The translations under genes were made by a program, and so were the position numbers. From positions 1 through 42,959 of the forward strand of contig CAISUD010000035.1 of the NCBI GenBank assembly GCA_903888625.1: a stretch of DNA of 42,959 nt, given 5' to 3'. This stretch comes from an uncultured bacterium (GTDB lineage Bacteria > Patescibacteriota > Minisyncoccia > Phycocordibacterales > UBA9973). The notes below the pieces were generated by a model that worked only from the letters and a program-made list of their open reading frames with translations, did no database searches and was not told the DNA's origin. Positions 7,982 to 15,220 of the stretch are shown here, piece by piece (position 1 is the stretch's first letter; each line of letters starts with the position of its first letter).

Positions 7982-9130
7982 ATGAAAACAAACAGAAAAA
8001 TAATATATTTGGCCGGTTTTCTATTTTCAATTCCGATTGCTCTTGTTTCTTATCTAAACTCAAGTTTTCTTAAAACTTTTGTCGGGGAAGATTACATCGG
8101 AGCCCTTTATATCATTGCCTCAATTTTGACTATTGGGGGATTTTTGAAAATGCCCAAGGTCCTCAATCGCTTGGGCAATCAAGCTGTTTCCTTCTGGCTT
8201 TCTTTTTCAATTTTAATTTCTTTAATCTTGCTGGCTTTTTGTCACAACGAATTTACCGCGATTTTTGCTTTTTTTATTTATTTTGTTGCTTCCAATTTAA
8301 TTATTGCTTCCCTTGATATTTTTATCGAAGACTTTTCTAAAAGTTCTTCCGTTGGTAAATTTCGTGGCATCTATTTAACCATTATCAATTCAGCCTGGGT
8401 AATCGCTCAAATGGTCTCAGGCTCTATCATCAATAAAAGTTCTTTTCGAGGGGTTTATCTTTTCTCAGCTTTCTTTATGATTTTAGTTGCCATAATTTTT
8501 ATTTTATTTTTGCATAATTTCAAAGATCCAAAATATAAAAAAGTTTCAATTAAAAAAACTCTGTTATTTTTTACCGAGAACATCCATGCTTCAAAAATTT
8601 ATTTTATTAATTTTATTTTAAAATTCTTTTATGTTTGGATGATTATTTATTCACCGATTTATTTAAACGAATATTTGCATTTCAGTTGGTCAGAAATCGG
8701 TATTGTTTTTACGATTATGTTACTGCCTTTTGTCTTAGTTGATTATCCACTAGGTAAAATGTCGGATAAAATTGGAGAGAAAAAAATGTTGATCTGGGGT
8801 TTTTTCATTGCATCTTTTTTTACTTTGCTCATTCCACTAATCAGTGGTAAGGAACTATGGCTATGGGCACTAATTCTATTCGGTACTAGAACCGGAGCCG
8901 GGATAATTGAAATAATGAGTGAAAGCTATTTCTTCAAAATCGTGAATGCAGAAAACGACTCGGCAATCAGTTTTTTCCGCAACAATTATCCGCTCGCTTA
9001 TGTCCTGGCGCCATTACTTGCTATCCCGACTCTCCTTCTCGTCCCATCTTTTAGTTATCTTTTCTATATTTTAGGTGCGATTCTTTTAATTGGATTACTT
9101 ATTTCCCTTCGTTTGCAAGATGTGAAGTAA
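7982..9130 (+). CDS. Major facilitator superfamily transporter
   Basis: A 382-residue polytopic protein with about 12 hydrophobic helices in two halves. The loop GKMSDKIGEKKMLI (about residues 258-271) is the MFS loop 8-9 signature, and a positively charged central loop (KDPKYKKVSIKKT) separates the halves. The substrate cannot be read from sequence; drug or metabolite export are both possible. A possible own -10 (7968-7973) lies just upstream. The 3' end overlaps the convergent cytidylyltransferase gene by 36 bp (9095-9130), with no terminator between them. Confidence 0.85.
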   Translation: MKTNRKIIYLAGFLFSIPIALVSYLNSSFLKTFVGEDYIGALYIIASILTIGGFLKMPKVLNRLGNQAVSFWLSFSILISLILLAFCHNEFTAIFAFFIYFVASNLIIASLDIFIEDFSKSSSVGKFRGIYLTIINSAWVIAQMVSGSIINKSSFRGVYLFSAFFMILVAIIFILFLHNFKDPKYKKVSIKKTLLFFTENIHASKIYFINFILKFFYVWMIIYSPIYLNEYLHFSWSEIGIVFTIMLLPFVLVDYPLGKMSDKIGEKKMLIWGFFIASFFTLLIPLISGKELWLWALILFGTRTGAGIIEIMSESYFFKIVNAENDSAISFFRNNYPLAYVLAPLLAIPTLLLVPSFSYLFYILGAILLIGLLISLRLQDVK

Positions 9131-9529
9131 ACTATTCTTGTAAATATTTTGTTTATAGGGTTTCAAGCGAACTATTTTTAAATCTATTTTTTTCTTTTTT
9201 ATTTCAGCCCGCAATTCTGACACAAATACTTTTTGATCATAACCAAGGGCAATGATTTGTGGTTTTTCTTTTAGAATATTGGCTAAATAATTGTTCAAAC
9301 TGCCTAAAATAACTTTATCAACTAATTTTATTTTCTTAACAAGAATTAACCTTTCTTTTTCAGAATGAAAAGTTTTTCTTTTTTTTATTTTTACAACATT
9401 TTTATCCCGAGCAATTGAAACTATCAAATATGAATTTCGAGCAAGCCGTCTTGCCTGCCTAAAAAAATCCAAATGCCCCTTGTGCACTCCATCAAATGTC
9501 CCAAAAACCATCACCTTTGTTTGTGCCAT
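9095..9529 (-). CDS. Cytidylyltransferase-like (HxGH) nucleotidyltransferase
   Basis: A 144-residue single-domain protein with the N-terminal GTFDGVHKGHLDFF motif of cytidylyltransferases (HxGH site) and a late YDQK segment. Relatives include glycerol-3-phosphate cytidylyltransferase and the adenylyltransferase part of FAD synthase; which substrate applies here is not clear. The second family motif (ISTTxR) is replaced by a basic KKRKTFHSEKERLIL segment. The frame extends to a GTG at 9544, but ATG 9529 is preferred because TATAAT lies six nt upstream and overlaps the five extra codons. It converges on the MFS gene with a 36-bp overlap. Confidence 0.82.
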   Translation of the reverse strand: MAQTKVMVFGTFDGVHKGHLDFFRQARRLARNSYLIVSIARDKNVVKIKKRKTFHSEKERLILVKKIKLVDKVILGSLNNYLANILKEKPQIIALGYDQKVFVSELRAEIKKKKIDLKIVRLKPYKQNIYKNSLLHILQTKGNK

Positions 9530-9535
9530 TTTATT

Positions 9536-9541
9536 ATTATA
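9536..9541 (-). promoter_or_regulatory. -10 element (TATAAT) of the cytidylyltransferase gene
   Basis: A consensus TATAAT on the minus strand sits six nt before ATG 9529, placing the predicted transcription start on the start codon. The -35 position falls inside the terminator hairpin at 9545-9572 and shows no consensus. Confidence 0.5.
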
Positions 9542-9544
9542 CAC

Positions 9545-9572
9545 AAAAAATCCCCCAATCGGGGGATTTTTT
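9545..9572 (-). terminator. Intrinsic terminator of the secreted propeller gene
   Basis: AAAAAATCCCCC and GGGGGATTTTTT pair over 12 bp around a 4-nt loop, with a T-tract on the minus strand. It lies 24 nt past the stop of the gene ending at 9596, and directly before the next minus-strand start. Confidence 0.88.
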
Positions 9573-9595
9573 CGTTTTATTTATTTTAAATAAAT

Positions 9596-11557
9596 TTAAT
9601 TACGGATAGCAATACCTTTTGGTGTATTAAACTGCCCGTTACCATTACCACTAGTTCCCCATCCGTTTACATATGTACCACTTGAAGTAAATTCTTGGAC
9701 ACTACTAAAATCACTGGCTGTAATATAAACATTTCCATTCGAACCTATGGCAATACTATTACCACCGTAATAAGTGCCACTGTTAACAAATTGCCATCCA
9801 AGAATAAAATTTCCGCTTGAATCAAATTCTTTAGCTTCAAAATTATCCAACACATAAACATTTCCATTTGGAGCAATAGCGATACCATGAGGATTACAGA
9901 AATGCCCACTGCAAGATCCCGGACCTGTCCATTGAGTAACATAAGTTCCATTGGAGGTAAATTCAAGTATACGACTGTAATAATCTGTCACATAAACATT
10001 TCCATTTGAAGCAATGGCAATATCCCAAGGATACATAATATTGCTGTCAGGTGAAGACCATTGGGTGATATAAGTACCGGAAGATGTAAATTCCTGTATA
10101 CGATGGGTTTCAACATCACCCACATAAACATTTCCATTTGGAGCAATGGCAATACCACTATGACCATTTTGGTTATTAAATTGTCCATTGCCTGTACCAT
10201 AACTTCCCCATTGAGTTACATATGTTCCGTTTGGAGTGAATTCTTGGATTTTATTAGTATGATCAGACACATAAATATTACCACTTGGAGCAATAGCAAC
10301 ACTGTCAGTTCCCAAAAACATTCCATTGTTTCCCCATTGACTAACATAGTTCATATTTGAATCAAATTTCTGGACACGATAATTCCCCCAATCCGCTACA
10401 TAAATATTTCCACTTGCCACCGGTCCATTTATTGTAAACAAATTATCAGAAAAATCTTGAATACTAGGATTTACTAATCTTACAACCTCAACTTTAAAGT
10501 GCTGTCCAGAAATTGCATTTGGATTGAAAGTTTGTATAAGTGAAATAGTTGGTAATGTAACAATTTCAATACCATCGTTTACTGATACACTTGAACCAAA
10601 AGAAATAGCTCCAATAGGTAAATCATTTATATCATAATATTGTAACTGCATTCCAATTTGTTCTGTCGTCGGTATATTACAAGTCTTCCACTTTATTGTA
10701 ATTTGCTGACCATCTTGATACACTTCTCCCCCATTAGGAGATAATACTTGAATCCAAGATGGCATACCTGGTAAACAAGCTCTAATTGGAACTATAACTG
10801 GGCTAGTTGCTCTTGCACCTGAAGAAGGAGTTACTGCAGAAACTTTTGGAGAAACAACGGTTGAAGGATTGATAATATTAGAAGGATTTATAGAAAAGAA
10901 ATTATCAGAAGAATCAGTAGAATCGGGATTAGCAGAAATACCAGGTGTATGTGGTGGTACTAATTGAATTAGTATTTTATAAAAAGTACCATACTGAAAG
11001 GCACCTGGATAAAATTGAGAGGCTACGGGTAAAGTAAAAGTTGTTGAATTCCCAGCCCGATAATAATTACCTAAATCTTTTCCTGCAAATTTAAAAGATG
11101 CTGTCCATTGACTATTTACAGAACTTGCTTGATCAAGATAAACAACTAATTCATCATTTGCTGGTATCATTTTACAGCCATCTGTCCATGTAACGGTAAT
11201 TGTCTGACCTGGGGTATATACTTCTCCTCCATTTGGTGAAATAACGTGAACATCAGTACCAACACAAGGTATTGTAGCAGTACTTTTTACAGGGTTAGAA
11301 TTTGTAACGATAGCTGGAGTTGTAACCTTTGGTGCAGTTACAGTCGGTGGAACTACAACCTTTGCTGGTGTTGCTGTTGCTTTAACTGCCGACACTGCTT
11401 TTAAAGCAAGTCCTGATATTTCTACTTGAAGATCTGAAACTTGTTTTTGCAATGACTTAATTTGAGCCATTACGTCATCGTAAGTAGAGGCTTTAGCATG
11501 CGAAACTCCGACGAACAAAACTGCAACGAGAACGAAAATACTTATATATTTTTTCAT
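9596..11557 (-). CDS. Large secreted protein: coiled coil, two Kre9/KNH-type Ig-like domains, NHL beta-propeller
   Basis: A 653-residue secreted protein. Order: signal peptide (1-22, ending SHAKA), short coiled coil (about 24-55, IKSLQKQVSDLQVEISGL), Val/Thr/Pro-rich linker, two domains each opening with a SPNGGEVY...GQxITVxW motif (about 108-230 and 270-380, the Kre9/KNH-like Ig fold), and a C-terminal propeller of about six NHL repeats with the pattern GNVYVxDxxxxRIQEFTSSGTYVTQW and G(I/V)AIAPNG. NHL propellers bind proteins, glycans or RNA; here an extracellular binding or surface role is inferred. Its first Ig-like domain closely resembles that of the protein at 42085-42957. It has its own promoter (11596-11624) and terminator (9545-9572). 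Confidence 0.88.
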   Translation of the reverse strand: MKKYISIFVLVAVLFVGVSHAKASTYDDVMAQIKSLQKQVSDLQVEISGLALKAVSAVKATATPAKVVVPPTVTAPKVTTPAIVTNSNPVKSTATIPCVGTDVHVISPNGGEVYTPGQTITVTWTDGCKMIPANDELVVYLDQASSVNSQWTASFKFAGKDLGNYYRAGNSTTFTLPVASQFYPGAFQYGTFYKILIQLVPPHTPGISANPDSTDSSDNFFSINPSNIINPSTVVSPKVSAVTPSSGARATSPVIVPIRACLPGMPSWIQVLSPNGGEVYQDGQQITIKWKTCNIPTTEQIGMQLQYYDINDLPIGAISFGSSVSVNDGIEIVTLPTISLIQTFNPNAISGQHFKVEVVRLVNPSIQDFSDNLFTINGPVASGNIYVADWGNYRVQKFDSNMNYVSQWGNNGMFLGTDSVAIAPSGNIYVSDHTNKIQEFTPNGTYVTQWGSYGTGNGQFNNQNGHSGIAIAPNGNVYVGDVETHRIQEFTSSGTYITQWSSPDSNIMYPWDIAIASNGNVYVTDYYSRILEFTSNGTYVTQWTGPGSCSGHFCNPHGIAIAPNGNVYVLDNFEAKEFDSSGNFILGWQFVNSGTYYGGNSIAIGSNGNVYITASDFSSVQEFTSSGTYVNGWGTSGNGNGQFNTPKGIAIRN

Positions 11558-11595
11558 AATTTTAATGTTATGTTTAAAACATTTATAATGACTTA

Positions 11596-11624
11596 AGTAT
11601 AGCCCCCCCTTTATAGAAATGCAA
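11596..11624 (-). promoter_or_regulatory. Promoter of the secreted propeller gene (TTGCAT-N17-TATACT)
   Basis: Minus strand: -35 TTGCAT (11624-11619), 17 nt including a run of seven G, then -10 TATACT (11601-11596). The start would be near 11589, leaving about 30 nt of AT-rich leader without a Shine-Dalgarno motif before ATG 11557. The stretch 11625-11705 between this and the next promoter shows nothing I can assign. Confidence 0.7.
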
Positions 11625-11705
11625 GTTTTTGTGTTAATTCAGTGTATTCTTTTTTCCCCTCTCCAGTATTCTAGAGAAAGCGAGGACGTGAGGTGATTTT
11701 TTTTA

Positions 11706-11734
11706 TTGACTTCCTATAGAGAAAAGCATAAACT
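11706..11734 (+). promoter_or_regulatory. Promoter of the cobalamin riboswitch operon (TTGACT-N17-TAAACT)
   Basis: -35 TTGACT (11706-11711), 17 nt, -10 TAAACT (11729-11734). Transcription from about 11741 would include the complete riboswitch and give a 250-nt leader before the first gene at 11993, by far the longest mRNA leader in the window. Confidence 0.65.
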
Positions 11735-11760
11735 AAAGTAGTTGATTTAACAATTATAAA

Positions 11761-11882
11761 AATGATTGGGGAAACTGGTTTAATTCCAGTACAGTGCCGC
11801 TACGGTAAGCTCCGATTCGCCAATTTGGTGGATGGAGACAAGTCCGAATGCCAATAATTCAAAATATTTGTCCCGAGCAGGA
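11761..11882 (+). ncRNA. Cobalamin (vitamin B12) riboswitch, short class-II-like
   Basis: Positions 11768-11807 align without gaps to the cobalamin riboswitch core: GGGAA, CTGG/CCAG stem, then CAGTGCCGCTACGGTAA for the CxGxxCCGCxACxGTAA block. The aptamer closes with ATTGG (11765-11769) pairing to CCAAT (11851-11855), preceded by the conserved CCGAATGCC. Next comes a small hairpin, TCC/GGA (11871-11873 with 11880-11882) with loop CGAGCA, in the place of the L13 kissing partner. The lack of large peripheral arms and the CCGAATGCC and GAGCA motifs resemble the compact class-II type. Family membership is seen from motifs; ligand form (methyl/hydroxo- or adenosyl-cobalamin) is not determined. Confidence 0.88.
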
Positions 11883-11922
11883 TTTGTTTAAGTTTAATTC
11901 TGCCCGCGCAGAATTTTTTTTA
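11877..11922 (+). terminator. Riboswitch expression platform: terminator and competing antiterminator
   Basis: AATTCTGC (11896-11903) pairs with GCAGAATT (11908-11915) around CCGC and runs into a T-tract: an intrinsic terminator. The same AATTCTGC can instead pair with GCAGGATT (11877-11884). That upstream strand overlaps the GGA side of the L13-like hairpin. Ligand-stabilised L13 should therefore block the antiterminator and let the terminator form, turning the operon off with B12. The logic is inferred from base pairing. Confidence 0.82.
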
Positions 11923-11992
11923 TTTATCCCGTTAAAAAATTCAACAAACATAAATAAAAAACAATATTATTATTAATAAAATTTTTAATGGG

Positions 11993-12418
11993 ATGTCAAA
12001 AACAAAAATAAAAAAATTAATACCAATAATCCTTTTGATGATAATCTGTGGCTATTTAATTTCCACTTATTATAAATCTCCAGTCAAAACTTCTACCCAG
12101 ATTTTACCTATTAATACAGCAAATAATGCAATACAAACTACTCTCCTCTTGAGAGGGGTAAAATTAGAAAGTTCTATTTCACAGAAAACAAGCGTTTATG
12201 ATTTTATGCAAAAATTAGAACAAGAAAATAAAATAACTTTTCAAGCAAAAAATTATATTGGAATGGGAGAATTTATTGAAAGTATTAATGGAATAAAAAA
12301 TACCAATACGAATAATTGGATTTATTATATTAATAATGTAAAAGCAAATGTCGGAGTGTCGAATTATCAAATTAATCCGGGAGATGTCGTCTCCTGGAAA
12401 TATGAAGCTAATAATTAA
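11993..12418 (+). CDS. Membrane-anchored transcobalamin-like C-terminal domain (DUF4430) protein
   Basis: A 141-residue protein with an N-terminal membrane segment (about 10-27) and one extracytoplasmic beta domain of the DUF4430/transcobalamin-like C-terminal type: SVYDFMQKLEQENKITF, YIGMGEFIESINGIKN, NNWIYYINNVKAN and PGDVVSWKYE. In intrinsic factor and transcobalamin this domain closes over the B12 molecule held by a helical barrel. It is the first gene after the cobalamin riboswitch (11761-11922), which strongly suggests a B12-binding role at the cell surface. No lipobox is present. The start ATG is at 11993; the AT-rich leader carries ATTATTAATAA and no Shine-Dalgarno motif. The next gene, with the same domain plus a barrel, begins 27 nt on. 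Confidence 0.85.
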   Translation: MSKTKIKKLIPIILLMIICGYLISTYYKSPVKTSTQILPINTANNAIQTTLLLRGVKLESSISQKTSVYDFMQKLEQENKITFQAKNYIGMGEFIESINGIKNTNTNNWIYYINNVKANVGVSNYQINPGDVVSWKYEANN

Positions 12419-12436
12419 TCTACGCCATGGCGTAGA
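12419..12436. repeat. 18-bp perfect palindrome between the two transcobalamin-like genes
   Basis: TCTACGCCATGGCGTAGA is its own reverse complement. It fills most of the 27-nt gap between the stop at 12418 and the ATG at 12446. In RNA it would be a 7-bp hairpin with a 4-nt loop, possibly affecting stability or translation of the second gene; as DNA it could be an operator. Confidence 0.7.
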
Positions 12437-12445
12437 TACAAAAAT

Positions 12446-13975
12446 ATGAAACTAAAAAAGTTCTTGAGAATTTTGTTTTTAATAATCTTTTTATTTAGTG
12501 TTAAATTTAATAGTTTGCACGCACAAGTGTTTCCAGATAGTTCAGATACTTCTACTTCAACCGACCCAAACCCAGTTACCATCCATTTAATTATTGAAAA
12601 TAATTCAGGACATATCTATGACAACTCTAATTTAAATGTTAATGCTTGTGACAGTGACAATCCAAGCTCTGGCAATTTAACTGTCACTGCTTATTGTGCA
12701 GTTTTGCAATCAAATCTACCAAGCGATTGGAATCGTGCTTGGGCACCAGGAATTTTTCTAAATTCAATCAATGGTATTTCTGGCTTTACTACACAAGATT
12801 CAAATGGAACAGATGTCTACCATTATTGGAGTTGGGTATTACAAAGAGACCACAGTATTTCTGACGCTTTAGGTTTGAATGAATATCAATTGCAAACTGG
12901 CGACATAATAACTTTAACTTTTATCGACCCAGTAAACCCACCTCCTCCACCACCAGAATCACATATAGGTGGTGGAAATTATGTCGCTCCTAAAATTACT
13001 TTTGACCTACAAAAGGCGACCAACTTTTTAATTTCTAAACAAAAAACTAATGGCTCTTTTGAGGTAGATTTATATACCGATTGGACAGCTATAGCTCTAG
13101 CTTCAAATCAAAATACACCAAAAACAAATCTTGATCAATTAATAAAATATTTTTCTACTGAAACATTTTCTAGCACTCTTTTGACTGATTACGAAAGACA
13201 TGCAATAGCATTGATGTCACTTAATTTAAATCCATATAATCTAAATGGAGAAAATTTTATTAAAAAAATAATTGATAATTTTGATGGCACCCAGTTTGGA
13301 GATAAGGAAAAAGATAATGATGATATTTTTGCTCTGATTGTATTACAAAATGCAGGCTATACTGAGAATGATAAAATCATTTCTAATACTATAAATTTTA
13401 TTCTTTCAAAACAACAAAAAGATGGTTCTTGGGATGAAAATACGGATTTAACTGGAGCCGGGATTGAAGCCTTGTCCACGTTCCAAAATGACGAAAATGT
13501 AAAAAAAGCCCTAGAGAATGCCGAGAATTATTTAAAAAAGAATCAAAAGACAGATGGCAGTTGGGGAAATGTTTCTTCAACCGCTTGGGCAGAAGAAGGA
13601 TTAAAATCTCTTGATGAAAAAGTTAGTGATGCTACTTTAGAATATTTAGGAGAAAATCAAGATACAGATGGTGGGATAAAAGACACTGACACCAATAATA
13701 AACTATGGGAAACAGCTTACGTCGTCACTTCTCTATCAACCAAAACTTGGACAGAAATAATGCAAAAATTTGAAGCTCCAATTGAAAACTCTTCTAAAAA
13801 TATTTTAACTCCTGAACTAAAAAAAATAACCCTACCAGCCAAAAAAAGTATTGCCGAAGATAAAATACTTTTACCAAAGATAGAAGCAACTAGCCAAGAC
13901 CAAACACAAAATTTGCCGGTAGAAAAACCTAGTTTTTGGAGGAGGATATTAAATTTCTTTTTAAGTTTTAACTGA
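12446..13975 (+). CDS. Secreted transcobalamin/intrinsic factor-like protein (beta domain plus alpha/alpha barrel)
   Basis: A 509-residue protein with a signal peptide (1-26, ending LHA). Residues about 43-161 form a DUF4430/transcobalamin-C-like beta domain (VTIHLIIEN, NGISGF, YHYWSWVLQRD, LQTGDIITLTF) with two cysteines (69, 84). A hinge with six prolines (165-170) leads to an alpha/alpha barrel at about 182-435 with terpenoid-cyclase-type repeats such as QQKDGSWDEN and QKTDGSWGN. Intrinsic factor/transcobalamin has the same two domains in the reverse order. The tail is charged and ends FWRRILNFFLSFN. Together with the riboswitch and the preceding DUF4430 gene this reads as a B12 scavenging protein. 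An unrelated prenyltransferase-like scaffold is the alternative. It ends in TGA and overlaps the convergent gene by 8 bp. Confidence 0.85.
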   Translation: MKLKKFLRILFLIIFLFSVKFNSLHAQVFPDSSDTSTSTDPNPVTIHLIIENNSGHIYDNSNLNVNACDSDNPSSGNLTVTAYCAVLQSNLPSDWNRAWAPGIFLNSINGISGFTTQDSNGTDVYHYWSWVLQRDHSISDALGLNEYQLQTGDIITLTFIDPVNPPPPPPESHIGGGNYVAPKITFDLQKATNFLISKQKTNGSFEVDLYTDWTAIALASNQNTPKTNLDQLIKYFSTETFSSTLLTDYERHAIALMSLNLNPYNLNGENFIKKIIDNFDGTQFGDKEKDNDDIFALIVLQNAGYTENDKIISNTINFILSKQQKDGSWDENTDLTGAGIEALSTFQNDENVKKALENAENYLKKNQKTDGSWGNVSSTAWAEEGLKSLDEKVSDATLEYLGENQDTDGGIKDTDTNNKLWETAYVVTSLSTKTWTEIMQKFEAPIENSSKNILTPELKKITLPAKKSIAEDKILLPKIEATSQDQTQNLPVEKPSFWRRILNFFLSFN

Positions 13976-14579
13976 TTACAAAAAAACCAAGGAGCAGTGC
14001 CGTGACATTTAAAATTGAGTGCGCAATAGAAATCAAAACTAAATTGGGGTATTTTATATAGAGCCACGCAAATAAAATCCCAGAAACAAAAACTAAAGGT
14101 AAGACAATTCCCAAACTTGGATAAATAATATGCAAAAAAGTGAAAAGCAGGGCATTCACAATAATGACTACATATTTACTATTAAAAACCTTTTCTAGTC
14201 TTGGAATTAAGAAAGAACGATAAGCAAATTCTTGAAAAAATGAAATTGGAATAAAAAATATCCAGGTTTTCAAAAGAAACATTTTATTATCAATCTCTCG
14301 AATTTGCATCTTGTGAGCTATCATAAAAAGCACAAAAAAACTCACAACTGTAAAAATAAAATACGGTAGTAAAGATTTTTTGAAATTGTCATGCCGAATA
14401 CCCATTTCCAAATGGGTCCATTTTTCGTGATGAATAATTCCATAAATAAACAAAGCGCTGACCGTAAGTAAAATAATCCGCCAATTTAAAGGCAAAATTT
14501 TAAAAAATAAAAGCGAAACAGGTAAAATAAAAATCAAAAATATTTGTGCCAAAATCAATTTTCTAGATGGTGTGTGCAT
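13968..14579 (-). CDS. CPBP-family intramembrane protease-like protein
   Basis: A 203-residue polytopic membrane protein with the CPBP (Abi/CAAX protease) motifs in order: FQEFAYRSFL for motif 1, FTFLH for motif 2 and HSILN for motif 3. The first glutamate of the usual EExxxR is glutamine here (QEFAYR), so activity is uncertain although the second glutamate, arginine and both histidines are kept. Such proteins process prenylated peptides or act in bacteriocin immunity; the substrate here is unknown. It converges on the transcobalamin-like gene with an 8-bp overlap. A TATAAT with extended -10 (TGG) lies six nt before the ATG, within the short gap after the preceding gene. Confidence 0.85.
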   Translation of the reverse strand: MHTPSRKLILAQIFLIFILPVSLLFFKILPLNWRIILLTVSALFIYGIIHHEKWTHLEMGIRHDNFKKSLLPYFIFTVVSFFVLFMIAHKMQIREIDNKMFLLKTWIFFIPISFFQEFAYRSFLIPRLEKVFNSKYVVIIVNALLFTFLHIIYPSLGIVLPLVFVSGILFAWLYIKYPNLVLISIAHSILNVTALLLGFFVIS

Positions 14580-14585
14580 TTTATG

Positions 14586-14594
14586 ATTATACCA
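14586..14594 (-). promoter_or_regulatory. Extended -10 promoter (TGGTATAAT) of the CPBP gene
   Basis: Minus strand TGGTATAAT ends six nt before ATG 14579, again placing the transcription start at the start codon. It overlaps the gap after the stop of the preceding gene at 14597, so the CPBP gene may be transcribed separately. Confidence 0.55.
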
Positions 14595-14596
14595 AA

Positions 14597-15214
14597 TTAT
14601 GCTTTCTTTTTGTATTCAACGATTTTACCCATCATTATCTCAATTTTATCTGCCTTGCGGAGATTTTTGAAGGTTTTTTGTGGAGCGATATCATAATGTT
14701 TTATGCTATCCAATTTTGCATCTATTTGCCATAAATCTTTTTCTTCGAGCATCCAATTTTTACCAAAAATATTTAAACTAAGCGGACGAGAATATTTTCG
14801 CAAAGTTTTCACTCCAGTATCTAAAAAATATTCATGAAAATAAGACATGACCAATTCTCGAACATTTTTATAAATCGGTTCGCGATAGCGAAGCACACCA
14901 TGGTTGGTCTTAGAAATTGCACCGAAAAGTTTATCTTTTTGAAAAATAGTTATCACATGATCATAATCACCTTTTATCGTCTGCAAATGAAGAATCCGAG
15001 GCTTATATCCGTGTTGCGACAATACATAAGCCGAAAACAATGCCCCCTCCATACAGTGTGCATTTCTTTCTCGTAGAACTCGTATAGGAGATTTTAAGGT
15101 CTCCCCTACATTTTCAAAATTAAAAGGTAAACTATTCAAAAAATCCTGCACCTTCCCGGGTGTATTTAACTTTTTCAAAAATAATTTTTCTTTTGGAGCA
15201 AAAGACAACATCAA
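14597..15214 (-). CDS. Transglutaminase-like cysteine domain protein, function unknown
   Basis: A 205-residue soluble protein. The stretch NAHCMEGALFSAYVLSQHGY (cysteine near residue 54), then GDYDHVITIF with a histidine and FGAISKTNH, fits the Cys-His-Asp/Asn layout of the transglutaminase-like fold. Downstream lies VLRYREPIYKNVRELVMSYF. Homologues with this layout are common unannotated proteins in bacteria; the reaction (peptidase, amidase or none) is not known to me. It is followed 17 nt later by the CPBP gene and preceded by the DUF5654-like gene with a 6-nt gap, suggesting a small operon 15661-14597. No signal peptide is visible. Confidence 0.7.
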   Translation of the reverse strand: MMLSFAPKEKLFLKKLNTPGKVQDFLNSLPFNFENVGETLKSPIRVLRERNAHCMEGALFSAYVLSQHGYKPRILHLQTIKGDYDHVITIFQKDKLFGAISKTNHGVLRYREPIYKNVRELVMSYFHEYFLDTGVKTLRKYSRPLSLNIFGKNWMLEEKDLWQIDAKLDSIKHYDIAPQKTFKNLRKADKIEIMMGKIVEYKKKA

Positions 15215-15220
15215 TTTAAT

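Noticed and set aside
9530-9544. GTG start of the cytidylyltransferase
   Set aside because: The extra codons are made of the TATAAT box; ATG 9529 is better placed.
11638-11705. A second RNA element before the riboswitch promoter
   Set aside because: Some short self-complementary bits (TCTC/GAGA) but no convincing structure or known motif.
12137-12158. CTCTCCTCTTGAGAGGGG inside the DUF4430 gene as another repeat insertion
   Set aside because: Short and encoding a plausible beta strand (TTLLLRGVKLE); without an alignment it cannot be called an insertion.
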